A stretch of 64,000 bases of DNA from Novosphingobium sp. EMRT-2 (GTDB lineage Bacteria > Pseudomonadota > Alphaproteobacteria > Sphingomonadales > Sphingomonadaceae): positions 62,001 through 126,000 of the forward strand of contig NZ_CP039695.1 in NCBI RefSeq assembly GCF_005145025.1, given 5' to 3'. The stretch's first letter is position 1, and the number at the start of each line of letters is the position of its first letter. The translations under genes were made by a program, and so were the position numbers. The notes below the pieces were generated by a model, which saw only the letters and a program-made list of their open reading frames with translations, did no database searches and was not told the origin of the DNA. This document shows, in pieces, positions 57,088 to 64,000 of the stretch.

Positions 57088-57112
57088 ATTGTGGCACGCA
57101 TAATGCCATAAT
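57088..57112. promoter_or_regulatory. Shared inverted-repeat operator, dehalogenase promoter
   Basis: ATTGTGGCA (57088-57096), seven bases, TGCCATAAT (57104-57112); the arms complement each other at 8 of 9 positions. It lies 19 bp upstream of the dehalogenase ATG on its promoter side. Its right arm and spacing match the site at 53935-53959. Confidence 0.6.
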
Positions 57113-57140
57113 AAACGCGGAGGTCAAATGCCGGTTGGGG

Positions 57141-57236
57141 CATTCCCCCCCCAACCCCGCCCGCGGGCGGGAGGGGAGCGAGACGTGCGCCGCCGCAGGT
57201 GGTGCTAGTCGCAGCGGGGTGGGCGTTTCGCGCCTT
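57141..57236 (+). repeat. Dispersed intergenic repeat, copy 3
   Basis: Same layout as copies 1 and 2, but the second hairpin is CGCCGCC-GCA-GGTGGTG: two G-to-T changes that keep G-U pairing. This copy lies between the dehalogenase promoter and the tRNA-Val terminator. Confidence 0.85.
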
Positions 57237-57263
57237 GTGTCGGCGAATGCCATGATCGCCATG

Positions 57264-57302
57264 AAAAAAGCCCGCTCAAGCCAGGGGCTTAGCGGGCTTT
57301 TT
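57264..57302 (-). terminator. tRNA-Val terminator
   Basis: On the minus strand AGCCCGCT pairs with AGCGGGCT, with an inner AAGCC/GGCTT stem, followed by six T. It lies just beyond the tRNA 3' end. Confidence 0.9.
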
Positions 57303-57305
57303 CGA

Positions 57306-57380
57306 TGGTGGGCGTAGCAAGGATTGAACTTGCGACCCCTACGATGTCAACATAGTGCTCTACCACTGAGCTATACGCCC
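57306..57380 (-). tRNA. tRNA-Val (GAC)
   Basis: A 75-nt cloverleaf on the minus strand. Acceptor GGGCGTA/TACGCCC, D-arm GCTC/GAGC, anticodon stem CTATG/CGTAG with loop TTGACAT (anticodon GAC) and T-arm GCAAG-TTCAATC-CTTGC. The discriminator A and 3' CCA are encoded. A terminator follows. Confidence 0.96.
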
Positions 57381-57501
57381 GAACCATCGTGCGCCCGGCC
57401 GTTTCCGGCGCGGGAGGCAGCCCATTAGCGGCGCTTGGGAATGCTGGCAAGAGACTTTTGCAGGCTCTTTTCCCCATCCCGTGCGCGCGCCTGACGGGCT
57501 G

Positions 57502-57888
57502 TCAGGCGTAAGGCCCGGCCCCCGTCAGCGCGCCATCGGCGAAGACCCGTTCGACTTCGAGCACCAGGTCGCGCAGGTGGAACGGTTTGGACAGGACACG
57601 GGCCTGCGGTGCCTCGCGATCGGACTTGAGCGTGACGGCGGCAAAACCCGTGATGAACATAACCCGCGTTTCGGGGCTGATCTCGGCGCAATGCTTGGCA
57701 AGCTCGATGCCGTCCATCTCGGGCATGACGATGTCGGACAGCAGCAGATCGAAGTGTTCTGACCGCAGCAGGGGCAGGGCCTCCGTTCCGCGATCGACCG
57801 CAACCACGCTGTACCCGGCGTTTTCCAGGGCGCGCGCAAGATAGGTGCGCATCGCTTCTTCGTCTTCGGCCAGTAGAATCCGGATCAT
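57502..57888 (-). CDS. cpdR: single-domain response regulator CpdR
   Basis: A 128-aa receiver-only protein. Phospho-acceptor Asp52 in LLSDIVMPEMDG, acidic pair in LLAEDEEAM and Lys in LSKPFHLRD are present. CpdR is a ClpXP adaptor whose activity is controlled by CckA-ChpT phosphorylation. Its partner cckA is at 33.9 kb. No output domain is present, and the C-terminal extension is short. Confidence 0.9.
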   Translation of the reverse strand: MIRILLAEDEEAMRTYLARALENAGYSVVAVDRGTEALPLLRSEHFDLLLSDIVMPEMDGIELAKHCAEISPETRVMFITGFAAVTLKSDREAPQARVLSKPFHLRDLVLEVERVFADGALTGAGPYA

Positions 57889-57998
57889 GATTACCTTCGC
57901 GATTCGAGTGGTCGCCTCATCGGGCCATGTCGTAACGTTTTGGTTTAAGGCATGGCAGGAAACGAATATATACCGGGATGGGTTAAGTTTCTGCGCCC

Positions 57999-59015
57999 TT
58001 GTTCGCGGTGGCCGACTTTGACACAGCCGCGAATCAGTTGCAGCTTTATTCCATGCGTGACGAAGGCGATCCAGGGGGCGATTCGCGCCTGCTGCAGGGC
58101 GGGGCAGTGCCCGGCTGCCCGGATGTGCCCGCCTATGCGCTGAGGCTGGTGGAGCCGTCCGCGATTCCCGTCATCATCGCTGTGCCGCACGCCGGGCGCA
58201 GCTATGCCCGGACCTTGCTGGACCGGATGCGCCACCCGGCGTTCGCCGCGCTGCGCCTGGAAGACCGCTATGTCGACCTCGTGGCCGATGCGGTGGCGCG
58301 GCAGACCGGCGCCTCGCTGTTGGTCGCCCATGCGCCGCGCGCGATGATCGACCTCAACCGCGCGGCCGACGACATCGACTGGGATATGGTTGGCGGCCCG
58401 CCGCCCGATGCTTCTTCCGCCCTGCAGGGCCTTGCCCATCGGGCGCGCACCGGGCTGGGCCTGATCCCGCGCCGGCTGCCGGGGCTGGGGGAACTGTGGA
58501 AGCGGCGGTTGGACCGGGCCGAACTCGACGATCGCATCGCTCTGGTCCACGAACCCTATCACAGCGCCCTGGGCGATGCGCTGCAAGACACGCGCGACCG
58601 CTGGGGAGCGGCTCTGCTGATCGATCTGCATTCGATGCCGCCGCTGACGGCCTATTGCGGCGCGGAGCCCGCGCCGGAATTCGTGCTGGGCGACCGCTTC
58701 GGGGCGAGCTGTGCCGGCGCGCTGGTCGCTTCGGCCTTCGCGCACTTCGCGGCGGCGCGGCGGCTCGCGGCGCACAACCGGCCCTATGCCGGTGGCTACG
58801 TGCTGGAGCGGCATGCGCAGCGCAAGGAAGGCATTCACTGCATCCAGATCGAGATAGACCGGCGCTGCTACCTCGATGCCCGCTTCAGCGAACCGGGGCC
58901 GGGCATGGATGAAACGATCGCGCTGCTGGTGGGGCTGGTCCAGCGCCTCGCCGGCGACGTGGCCGAACTGGGCCGCGATCGGCAACGCGAACGGTGGCGG
59001 GCGGCGGCGGAGTAG
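57999..59015 (+). CDS. N-formylglutamate amidohydrolase family protein
   Basis: A 338-aa zinc hydrolase of the FGase family (fold shared with zinc carboxypeptidases), which releases formate from N-formylglutamate in histidine breakdown. Motifs: VPHAGRSY, LVAHAPRAMIDLNRA, LIDLHSMPP and IQIEIDRRCYLD. The start is uncertain: TTG 57999, GTG 58008 or ATG 58053; no convincing RBS distinguishes them. No hut genes adjoin it, so a role in another formyl- or amide-cleavage pathway is possible. Confidence 0.85.
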   Translation: MFAVADFDTAANQLQLYSMRDEGDPGGDSRLLQGGAVPGCPDVPAYALRLVEPSAIPVIIAVPHAGRSYARTLLDRMRHPAFAALRLEDRYVDLVADAVARQTGASLLVAHAPRAMIDLNRAADDIDWDMVGGPPPDASSALQGLAHRARTGLGLIPRRLPGLGELWKRRLDRAELDDRIALVHEPYHSALGDALQDTRDRWGAALLIDLHSMPPLTAYCGAEPAPEFVLGDRFGASCAGALVASAFAHFAAARRLAAHNRPYAGGYVLERHAQRKEGIHCIQIEIDRRCYLDARFSEPGPGMDETIALLVGLVQRLAGDVAELGRDRQRERWRAAAE

Positions 59016-59097
59016 ATTGGCAGGCGAGCAAACTGGCAGGAAAGCCGGGGTGGACGATCGCCTTTGGGCTTCGGTGCCGCCCAAATGAAAACCCGAT

Positions 59098-59199
59098 AAA
59101 AAAACCACCTGGAGACATGCTCCAGGTGGCCAAGGTTCAGGGAGGAGGTGCACAAAGTGCACCAGTCACATCGGGCCATGAGGGGAGCACCGATGCGAC
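59098..59199 (-). ncRNA. Predicted small RNA with anti-Shine-Dalgarno loop (SuhB/alpha-r14-like)
   Basis: About 100 nt, from a predicted start near 59199 to a strong terminator. The promoter is at 59206-59234. It has a 7-bp hairpin GGTGCAC-TTT-GTGCACC (59147-59163), then single-stranded CCTCCTCCC (complement of 59140-59148), an exact anti-Shine-Dalgarno. The terminator is a perfect CCACCTGGAG/CTCCAGGTGG stem with T7 (59098-59129). No ORF accounts for it. SuhB/alpha-r14 RNAs with such loops are known in alphaproteobacteria, including sphingomonads. Identification by architecture, not by alignment. Confidence 0.6.
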
Positions 59200-59205
59200 G
59201 TACTA

Positions 59206-59234
59206 AAGATAGGTGAGGCGCCATGGGCGCGCAA
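59206..59234 (-). promoter_or_regulatory. Predicted promoter of the small RNA
   Basis: On the minus strand: TTGCGC (59234-59229), a 17-bp spacer and TATCTT (59211-59206). Spacing is ideal and no gene start lies downstream, which fits an RNA gene. Confidence 0.55.
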
Positions 59235-59278
59235 GTGGTTTCGTTTGGAATTTTTGCTGCGTTTTGGCGACTGCGCGC

Positions 59279-59319
59279 AAAAAAATGCGGCGGCCGGACG
59301 CTAATCCGACCACCGCATT
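59279..59319 (-). terminator. sapC terminator
   Basis: On the minus strand AATGCGG/CCGCATT and TCGGA/TCCGG segments pair, with two mismatched positions, followed by TTTTTTT. It lies 45 bp after the SapC stop. Confidence 0.88.
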
Positions 59320-59363
59320 CACACTCTTGAAATAAAGCTGGTTTCCAGCGTGCGGCTGGTGAT

Positions 59364-60143
59364 TCATTCCGCCGGAACGGGAATCGCCGGAACCGGACCC
59401 TTGCCCTGCTGTGCCTGCAGGCCGAAGATCGTGCTCATCAGATCGAGCGAGAAGACATGGGCGTAGAGCAGCGGCAGCAGGCCGCTCTGCGCCCAGCCGC
59501 GCAGCACGTCGCCGCGGGTTTCGCGCAGCTTTTCCTGATCGACCATCTGGAAGCCGCGATAGACGAACGGCTGTTCCACCCCGGTCTGCTGGATCGAGAC
59601 TTCGCCATCCATCAGCAGGTTGTGCTTCTTCAGTTCATCGACGAAGGTCTGCGTGCGCATTCCGGCCTGTTCGAACTGCTCGCAGAATTCCAGCGCGGCC
59701 TTGGTCGCGTCCGAAGGCTGATCACCGTCGAACAGCGCGTCGCCTTCCTCGAACTCTCCGATCAGACCGGAGGACGGATCGAAGCACAGCGACAGTTCCT
59801 CGCTGCTGGGATCGAGCTTGGCGAGCAGGAAGGGATAGCGGCGGGCATAGGCCGGCAGGTAGATCGGCTGGTCGATCTTGCCTTCGCTGTCGACGAACAC
59901 GTTGACGCCTTCGTTCAACCCCATCAGCGCCAGCGGCACCGGGTTGTCCCCCGCCGAGAACACGATGGGAAAGTGGCGCGCGGCCTGCGGGAATTCTTCG
60001 ACCGTCAGCGGCACGGCATGCTGATCGATCAGCCACGGCGCCGCATTGGCGCCACGGGCATGCCAGGTGGCGTGATCGCGGCTGTTGAGCGGCATCAGGT
60101 CATTGTAGAACAACGGAAGGTTGGCTTGCGGCGCGCTGGCCAT
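59364..60143 (-). CDS. SapC family protein
   Basis: A 259-aa protein of the SapC family, named from a Campylobacter S-layer secretion gene but of unknown function in alphaproteobacteria. FYNDLMPLNSRDHATWHARG, AAPWLIDQHAVPLTVEEFP and PIYLPAYARRYPFLLAKL are typical. It has no signal peptide. Its own terminator and leader suggest a monocistronic unit. Confidence 0.9.
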   Translation of the reverse strand: MASAPQANLPLFYNDLMPLNSRDHATWHARGANAAPWLIDQHAVPLTVEEFPQAARHFPIVFSAGDNPVPLALMGLNEGVNVFVDSEGKIDQPIYLPAYARRYPFLLAKLDPSSEELSLCFDPSSGLIGEFEEGDALFDGDQPSDATKAALEFCEQFEQAGMRTQTFVDELKKHNLLMDGEVSIQQTGVEQPFVYRGFQMVDQEKLRETRGDVLRGWAQSGLLPLLYAHVFSLDLMSTIFGLQAQQGKGPVPAIPVPAE

Positions 60144-60286
60144 GAGGTCTCTCCGAAAAAACTTTCGCGAAAACGCGCAGGGAAAGGCGCGGGTCCGGCG
60201 GGAACAGGGGCTTTAAGCGGTCCATCGGGGCGAGGCAAGGCCGGTAACCACGCATCCACACCCTTGCAGCGCCACGGCGTGGCGTT

Positions 60287-61717
60287 TCAGATAAGCTTGC
60301 CGGGATTCATCAGCCCCTGCGGATCGAGGGCCTGCTTGATCGCGCGCATCATGTGCAGCGCCACCGGATCGCCCAGCCGTTCCAGTTCGTCGCGCTTGAG
60401 TTGCCCGATGCCGTGTTCGGCCGAAATCGAACCCTTCCACTGGGTGACGAGATCGTGGACCTGCCGGCTGATCGCCTTGCCGTCACCGGCCTGCCATTGC
60501 GCGCCATCGGCTCCGGCGGGCGCCAGGACGTGGAAGTGGATGTTGCCATCGCCCAGATGGCCGAAAGCCACCGCGCTGGTGCCGGGCCACGCGGCTTCGA
60601 TCAGCGGGACGGCCGTTTCGACGAATTCGGGCATCCGCTCCACGGGCACGCTGATGTCGTGCTGGACAGCCGGGCCGATCGCGCGCTCTGCCGGGGCGAT
60701 CGATTCCCGGATCAGCCACATCTGTTCGGCCTGCGTCTCGCTCGCGGCGATCGTCGCGTCGGTGACCAGTCCCGCCTCGAACGCGCTGATCAGCAGGCGC
60801 TCGGCCAGGTCGGGCAGGCCTTCCGCGCGGTCGGCATCGGCCACCAGTTCGATCAAGACATGCCAGGGATGGGCTTCCGCCAGCGGCGCGCGCGCCGTCG
60901 GCAGGTAATCGATCACCGCATCGAGGCTGTGCTGCGGCAGCACCTCGAAACCCTCCAGCGCGCCGCCGGCGACGCTTTCGGCATGGAGCAGCAGGGTGCG
61001 GGCGATGGGAAGCGATTCCACGCCCGCCCACAGCACCGCGCGCGCCGCAACCGCCGGTTCCAGCTTGAGCGTGGCGGCGGTGACGATGCCAAGCGTTCCT
61101 TCCGATCCGATCAGCAGCTGCTTCAGATCGAAACCGCGATTGTCCTTCTTTAACGGGGTGAGCGCATCGAACACGGAACCATCCGGCAGCACGGCTTCCA
61201 GCCCCAGCACCAGCGCGCGCATCGATCCGTGGCGCAGCACCTGCGTGCCGCCGGCATTGGTGGAGATGAGGCCCCCCACCGTCGCCGAACCCTTGCCGCC
61301 CAGCGAAAGCGGAAAGCGCAAGGCTTCCTTTTCGGCCGCTTCGTGCAAGACCTGCAGCACGACGCCGGCTTCGCAGGTGGCGGTGCGGTTTTCGGTGTCG
61401 ACGGTACGGATGGCGTTCATGCGGCGCAGGGTGAGCAGCAGCGCGTTGCCGGTCCGGTCGGGCGTTGCCCCGCCGGACATGCCGGAGTTGCCGCCCTGCG
61501 GGACGATCGGCACGCGATGCCGGGCGCAGAGCCTGACCAGAGCCGCCACCTCAGCCGTATCGGCGGGCGATGCCATGGCCAGCGCGCGGCCGGTGAAGCG
61601 CCCGCGCCAGTCGGTCAGCCACCCGTCCATGGCCTCCTGATCGGTGGTGATGCCCTTGGGGCCGAGCAGGGCGGTTGCTTCTTCCAGAAAGGCGGTAGGC
61701 GAAAAGGATGTGGACAT
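60287..61717 (-). CDS. FAD-linked oxidoreductase (D-2-hydroxyglutarate dehydrogenase/GlcD-type)
   Basis: A 476-aa PCMH-type FAD enzyme that oxidises D-2-hydroxyacids. The FAD-binding loop QGGNSGMSGGATPD, EAGVVLQVLHEAAE and GGLISTNAGGTQVLRHGSMR are present, and the C-terminal domain has HLGDGNIHFHV and EHGIGQLKRDEL with the His ligands of this subfamily. Probable substrates are D-2-hydroxyglutarate or D-lactate. Its electron acceptor may be ETF, which is not adjacent. Confidence 0.9.
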   Translation of the reverse strand: MSTSFSPTAFLEEATALLGPKGITTDQEAMDGWLTDWRGRFTGRALAMASPADTAEVAALVRLCARHRVPIVPQGGNSGMSGGATPDRTGNALLLTLRRMNAIRTVDTENRTATCEAGVVLQVLHEAAEKEALRFPLSLGGKGSATVGGLISTNAGGTQVLRHGSMRALVLGLEAVLPDGSVFDALTPLKKDNRGFDLKQLLIGSEGTLGIVTAATLKLEPAVAARAVLWAGVESLPIARTLLLHAESVAGGALEGFEVLPQHSLDAVIDYLPTARAPLAEAHPWHVLIELVADADRAEGLPDLAERLLISAFEAGLVTDATIAASETQAEQMWLIRESIAPAERAIGPAVQHDISVPVERMPEFVETAVPLIEAAWPGTSAVAFGHLGDGNIHFHVLAPAGADGAQWQAGDGKAISRQVHDLVTQWKGSISAEHGIGQLKRDELERLGDPVALHMMRAIKQALDPQGLMNPGKLI

Positions 61718-61898
61718 GCGGCAGCGCTAGGCCGCGCGCCGGGGTGCTGCAATTCAAATCTGCTTGTCATCCCGCCCGGCAATCGGGTTAAGCAGCCGTT
61801 CAACAGGATGATGTAACGAAGCAGCATTCGCAGCGAGACTTGCCGGGGGGCGTGTGTTCGCGTGCGGGATGAGGGATCAGGTTGGCCGTTTTCCTTCC

Positions 61899-62471
61899 AT
61901 GATGGTGCTTGCCGCATTTCTAGCGCCTTTCGCGCTGCTGTTTCCCGCCGTGGCGGGAGGCGACGCCGTGGGCGATCCGTGGCCGACGGCGGTGGCGCCG
62001 GAAGGGCCGCCGCTGCTTGGCGGGTTTGCCGGAGACGGCGGTTTCGGCGGGGGACCGCTTGCGGAGTGGGCAAGCGGGTTTCCGGAGGATTCCTGGGACC
62101 AGGTCCGCATCGAGCAGCGCCTGATCATTCGCATCGCGCCGCGCGCGCCGGGCCGCGATTCGTTCGCGCCGCCTCCGCCGCCGCCCGGGCCGATGCGGCT
62201 GCGCGAGCGCAAGTCGGCGCATTGCCTGCCGGTGGCCGGGATCGCCGGCGTTCAGCGCGATGTGGCGGACCGCCTGGTGCTGTTCATGCGCGATCGCCGC
62301 ATCATCGGCGCCAGCCTCGACAAATCGTGCAACGCGCGGGATTTCTACCTCGGCTTCTATGTGGAGCAGACCGCCGACGGCATGCTTTGCGCCGGGCGCG
62401 ACACCATTCATTCACGCGCGGGGGCGACCTGCGAAATCAGCCGCATGCGCGAACTCGTGCCGGAAAACTGA
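61899..62471 (+). CDS. secreted protein of unknown function
   Basis: A 190-aa protein with a signal peptide (MMVLAAFLAPFALLFPAVAG), a Gly/Pro-rich middle with a proline run and a C-terminal part with four spaced cysteines (AHCLPVAGI, LDKSCNARDFYLGFYVEQT, MLCAGRDTIHSR, CEISRMREL). The layout recurs among sphingomonads, but I know no function. ATG 61899 or 61902 begins the hydrophobic stretch; earlier in-frame starts are possible. No RBS is strong. Confidence 0.65.
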   Translation: MMVLAAFLAPFALLFPAVAGGDAVGDPWPTAVAPEGPPLLGGFAGDGGFGGGPLAEWASGFPEDSWDQVRIEQRLIIRIAPRAPGRDSFAPPPPPPGPMRLRERKSAHCLPVAGIAGVQRDVADRLVLFMRDRRIIGASLDKSCNARDFYLGFYVEQTADGMLCAGRDTIHSRAGATCEISRMRELVPEN

Positions 62472-62553
62472 TCCCGAAACGTCTTCATCGCGGGGTTCGG
62501 TGCTGAAAGCGCCCGAAGTTCTCGGGTTTCCTTGACTTTCGCCGTGCAATGGT

Positions 62554-62569
62554 CTTAGCGCGCGCTAAG
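62554..62569. promoter_or_regulatory. Perfect 16-bp palindrome in the helicase promoter region
   Basis: CTTAGCGCGCGCTAAG lies 17 bp after a TTGACT -35-like hexamer (62532-62537), so it would overlap the -10 region of a promoter for the DEAD-box gene starting at 62641. It could be an operator; protein unknown. Confidence 0.4.
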
Positions 62570-62640
62570 GGAACCGGCGTCACACGGCGACGGTCGGGCT
62601 GGAGTATATCCCGCCTCGTTACTTTCGGAAATTGTCGCTG

Positions 62641-64000
62641 ATGAAGTTCGCCGATCTCGGCCTGTCTGATGAATTGCTAAAGTCGGTAACGGACGCCGGC
62701 TACGACGAACCGACTCCGATCCAGGCGCAGGCCATCCCCAGCGTGCTGATGATGCGCGATCTGATCGGCATCGCGCAGACGGGCACCGGCAAGACGGCCG
62801 GTTTCGTGCTGCCGATGATCGATATCCTCGCCCACGGCCGCCGCCGCGCGCTGATGCCGCGCTCGCTCATTCTGGAGCCGACGCGCGAACTGGCGGCGCA
62901 AGTGGCCGAGAATTTCGAGAAGTACGGCAAGAACCACGATCTCAAGATGGCGCTGCTGATCGGCGGCGTGCAGATGGGCGATCAGGTCAAGGCGCTGTCG
63001 GAAGGCGTGGACGTGCTGATCGCCACGCCCGGTCGGCTGATGGACCTGTTCGAGCGCGGCAAGATCCTGCTCACCGGCTGCAACCTGCTGGTGATCGACG
63101 AAGCCGACCGGATGCTCGACATGGGCTTCATTCCGGACATCGAGAACATCTGCACCAAGCTGCCGGCCCAGCGCCAGACGCTGCTGTTTTCGGCGACGAT
63201 GCCGCCGCCGATCAAGAAGCTGGCGGATCGCTTCCTGTCGAATCCGAAGTACATCGAGGTCGCGCGGCCCGCGTCGAACAACGCCAGCATCGCCCAGCAC
63301 AAGGTGAAGGTCGGCAGCCGGCAGAAGCGCGAGGTGCTCCGGCACCTGCTCCGCAACGACAACGTGACCACGGCGATCATCTTCGCCAACCGCAAGACCA
63401 CGGTGCGCGAACTGGCCAAGAGCCTCAAGAGCCATGGCTTCGCCGCCGGCGAGATCCATGGCGACATGGACCAGTCCAGCCGTATCGCCGAACTCGACCG
63501 TTTCAAGTCGGGCGACATCAACATCCTGTGCGCGTCCGACGTTGCCGCGCGCGGGCTGGACATCAAGGGCGTGAGCCACGTCTTCAATTTCGACACGCCC
63601 TGGCACCCGGACGATTACGTCCACCGCATCGGCCGCACCGGCCGCGGCGGGGCCACCGGCCGCGCGTTCACGCTCGTCGCGCCGGAGGATGCCGAAGCGA
63701 TCGAGAACGTCGAGAAGCTGACCGGCGCCCCGATTCCCGAAATCAAGCTTGATATCGCTGGCGCTCCGGCGGAGGAAAGGCCGGCCCGCAAGCCGCGCGA
63801 GGAAAGACCCGCAGCGGCCGAAAAGCCGAAGCGCGGCCGCAAGGCCGAACCGCGCGCGTCGCAGGAAGAAGCATCACCCTCCCGTGCCCGCCCGCCCCGG
63901 AGCGAAGCGCGGCCTCGCCGCGAGGCGCCGCCGGAACGCGCGCCACGCTATCAGGATGCGGAACCGCCGAGCGAACCGGGCGCGTGGAACGGGCCGATAC
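62641..64000 (+). CDS. DEAD-box ATP-dependent RNA helicase (3' end outside window)
   Basis: At least 453 residues, open to the window end. Q motif YDEPTPIQ, Walker A AQTGTGKT (45-52), PTRELAAQV, TPGRLMDL, DEAD at 153-156, SAT at 184-186, ARGLDI and HRIGRTGR at 328-335 give a complete helicase core of the RhlE/DeaD type. From about residue 380 there is a low-complexity Arg/Pro/Glu tail, which mediates RNA or RNase E contact in relatives. ATG 62641 gives MKFADLGLSDELL. Probable roles are ribosome assembly and mRNA decay in the cold. Confidence 0.93.
   Translation, partial: MKFADLGLSDELLKSVTDAGYDEPTPIQAQAIPSVLMMRDLIGIAQTGTGKTAGFVLPMIDILAHGRRRALMPRSLILEPTRELAAQVAENFEKYGKNHDLKMALLIGGVQMGDQVKALSEGVDVLIATPGRLMDLFERGKILLTGCNLLVIDEADRMLDMGFIPDIENICTKLPAQRQTLLFSATMPPPIKKLADRFLSNPKYIEVARPASNNASIAQHKVKVGSRQKREVLRHLLRNDNVTTAIIFANRKTTVRELAKSLKSHGFAAGEIHGDMDQSSRIAELDRFKSGDINILCASDVAARGLDIKGVSHVFNFDTPWHPDDYVHRIGRTGRGGATGRAFTLVAPEDAEAIENVEKLTGAPIPEIKLDIAGAPAEERPARKPREERPAAAEKPKRGRKAEPRASQEEASPSRARPPRSEARPRREAPPERAPRYQDAEPPSEPGAWNGPI

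Overview
The window reads as ordinary chromosome of a high-GC alphaproteobacterium of the order Sphingomonadales, most likely Novosphingobium or a close relative. The evidence is the gene content: a CckA/CpdR cell-cycle phosphorelay pair, an alphaproteobacterial LexA box (GTTC-N7-GTTC) before recA, SapC, S46, S9 and M2 peptidases, a long ribosomal protein L9, and GC-rich third codon positions throughout. No prophage, transposase, integrase or CRISPR array is visible. Both ends of the window cut genes: an S9 peptidase on the left and a DEAD-box helicase on the right.

Layout. 0-9.3 kb: S9 peptidase tail, asd, a DsbA-fold isomerase, a coupled GFA protein and alpha/beta hydrolase, an M2 dipeptidase, a YbjN-like secreted protein, an HD-GYP protein and AMP nucleosidase. 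9.3-16 kb: RlpA-like lipoprotein, the rpsF-rpsR-rplI operon, a crotonase, a 2-hydroxyacid dehydrogenase, a CHRD protein, about 770 bp of unexplained sequence, and argG. 16-24.5 kb: aquaporin, two cyclopropane-fatty-acid synthase paralogues on either side of an S46 dipeptidyl-peptidase, rlmN and a 2OG-Fe(II) oxygenase. 24.7-33.3 kb: outer-membrane barrel protein, a tight operon of small proteins with a histidine phosphatase, greB, a lytic transglycosylase, dapA, a 3-hydroxybutyrate dehydrogenase, a patatin phospholipase and smpB. 33.4-41.3 kb: DUF2062-cckA, recA, a methyltransferase and alaS. 41.3-44.4 kb: a four-gene overlapping cassette with two unrelated sulfotransferase-type proteins. 44.6-50.7 kb: S9 peptidase-glutaminase pair, a CPA2 antiporter and icd. 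50.9-57.1 kb: a crotonase, ohr/ohrR, and a TetR-linked group of DUF4345, metallo-hydrolase, MOSC, DUF1330 and haloalkane dehalogenase genes. 57.1-64 kb: tRNA-Val, cpdR, an N-formylglutamate amidohydrolase-like gene, a predicted small RNA, sapC, an FAD oxidase and the helicase.

Genes that work together. DapA and Asd act in lysine/diaminopimelate synthesis. CckA and CpdR are two ends of one phosphorelay that controls CtrA and ClpXP proteolysis. The secreted S9, S46 and M2 peptidases plus glutaminase and the formylglutamate hydrolase suggest growth on peptides and amino acids. Ohr/OhrR and the dehalogenase group are detoxification loci with recognisable operator-like repeats.

The most interesting signals lie outside or between the coding regions. 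They are an inverted repeat shared by the metallo-hydrolase and dehalogenase promoters, the four-gene sulfotransferase cassette, a probable anti-Shine-Dalgarno small RNA near 59.1 kb, and three leader hairpins that enclose ribosome binding sites. There is also a three-copy dispersed repeat with compensatory changes, and an unexplained stretch at 14.0-14.77 kb carrying a paired DnaA-box-like site.
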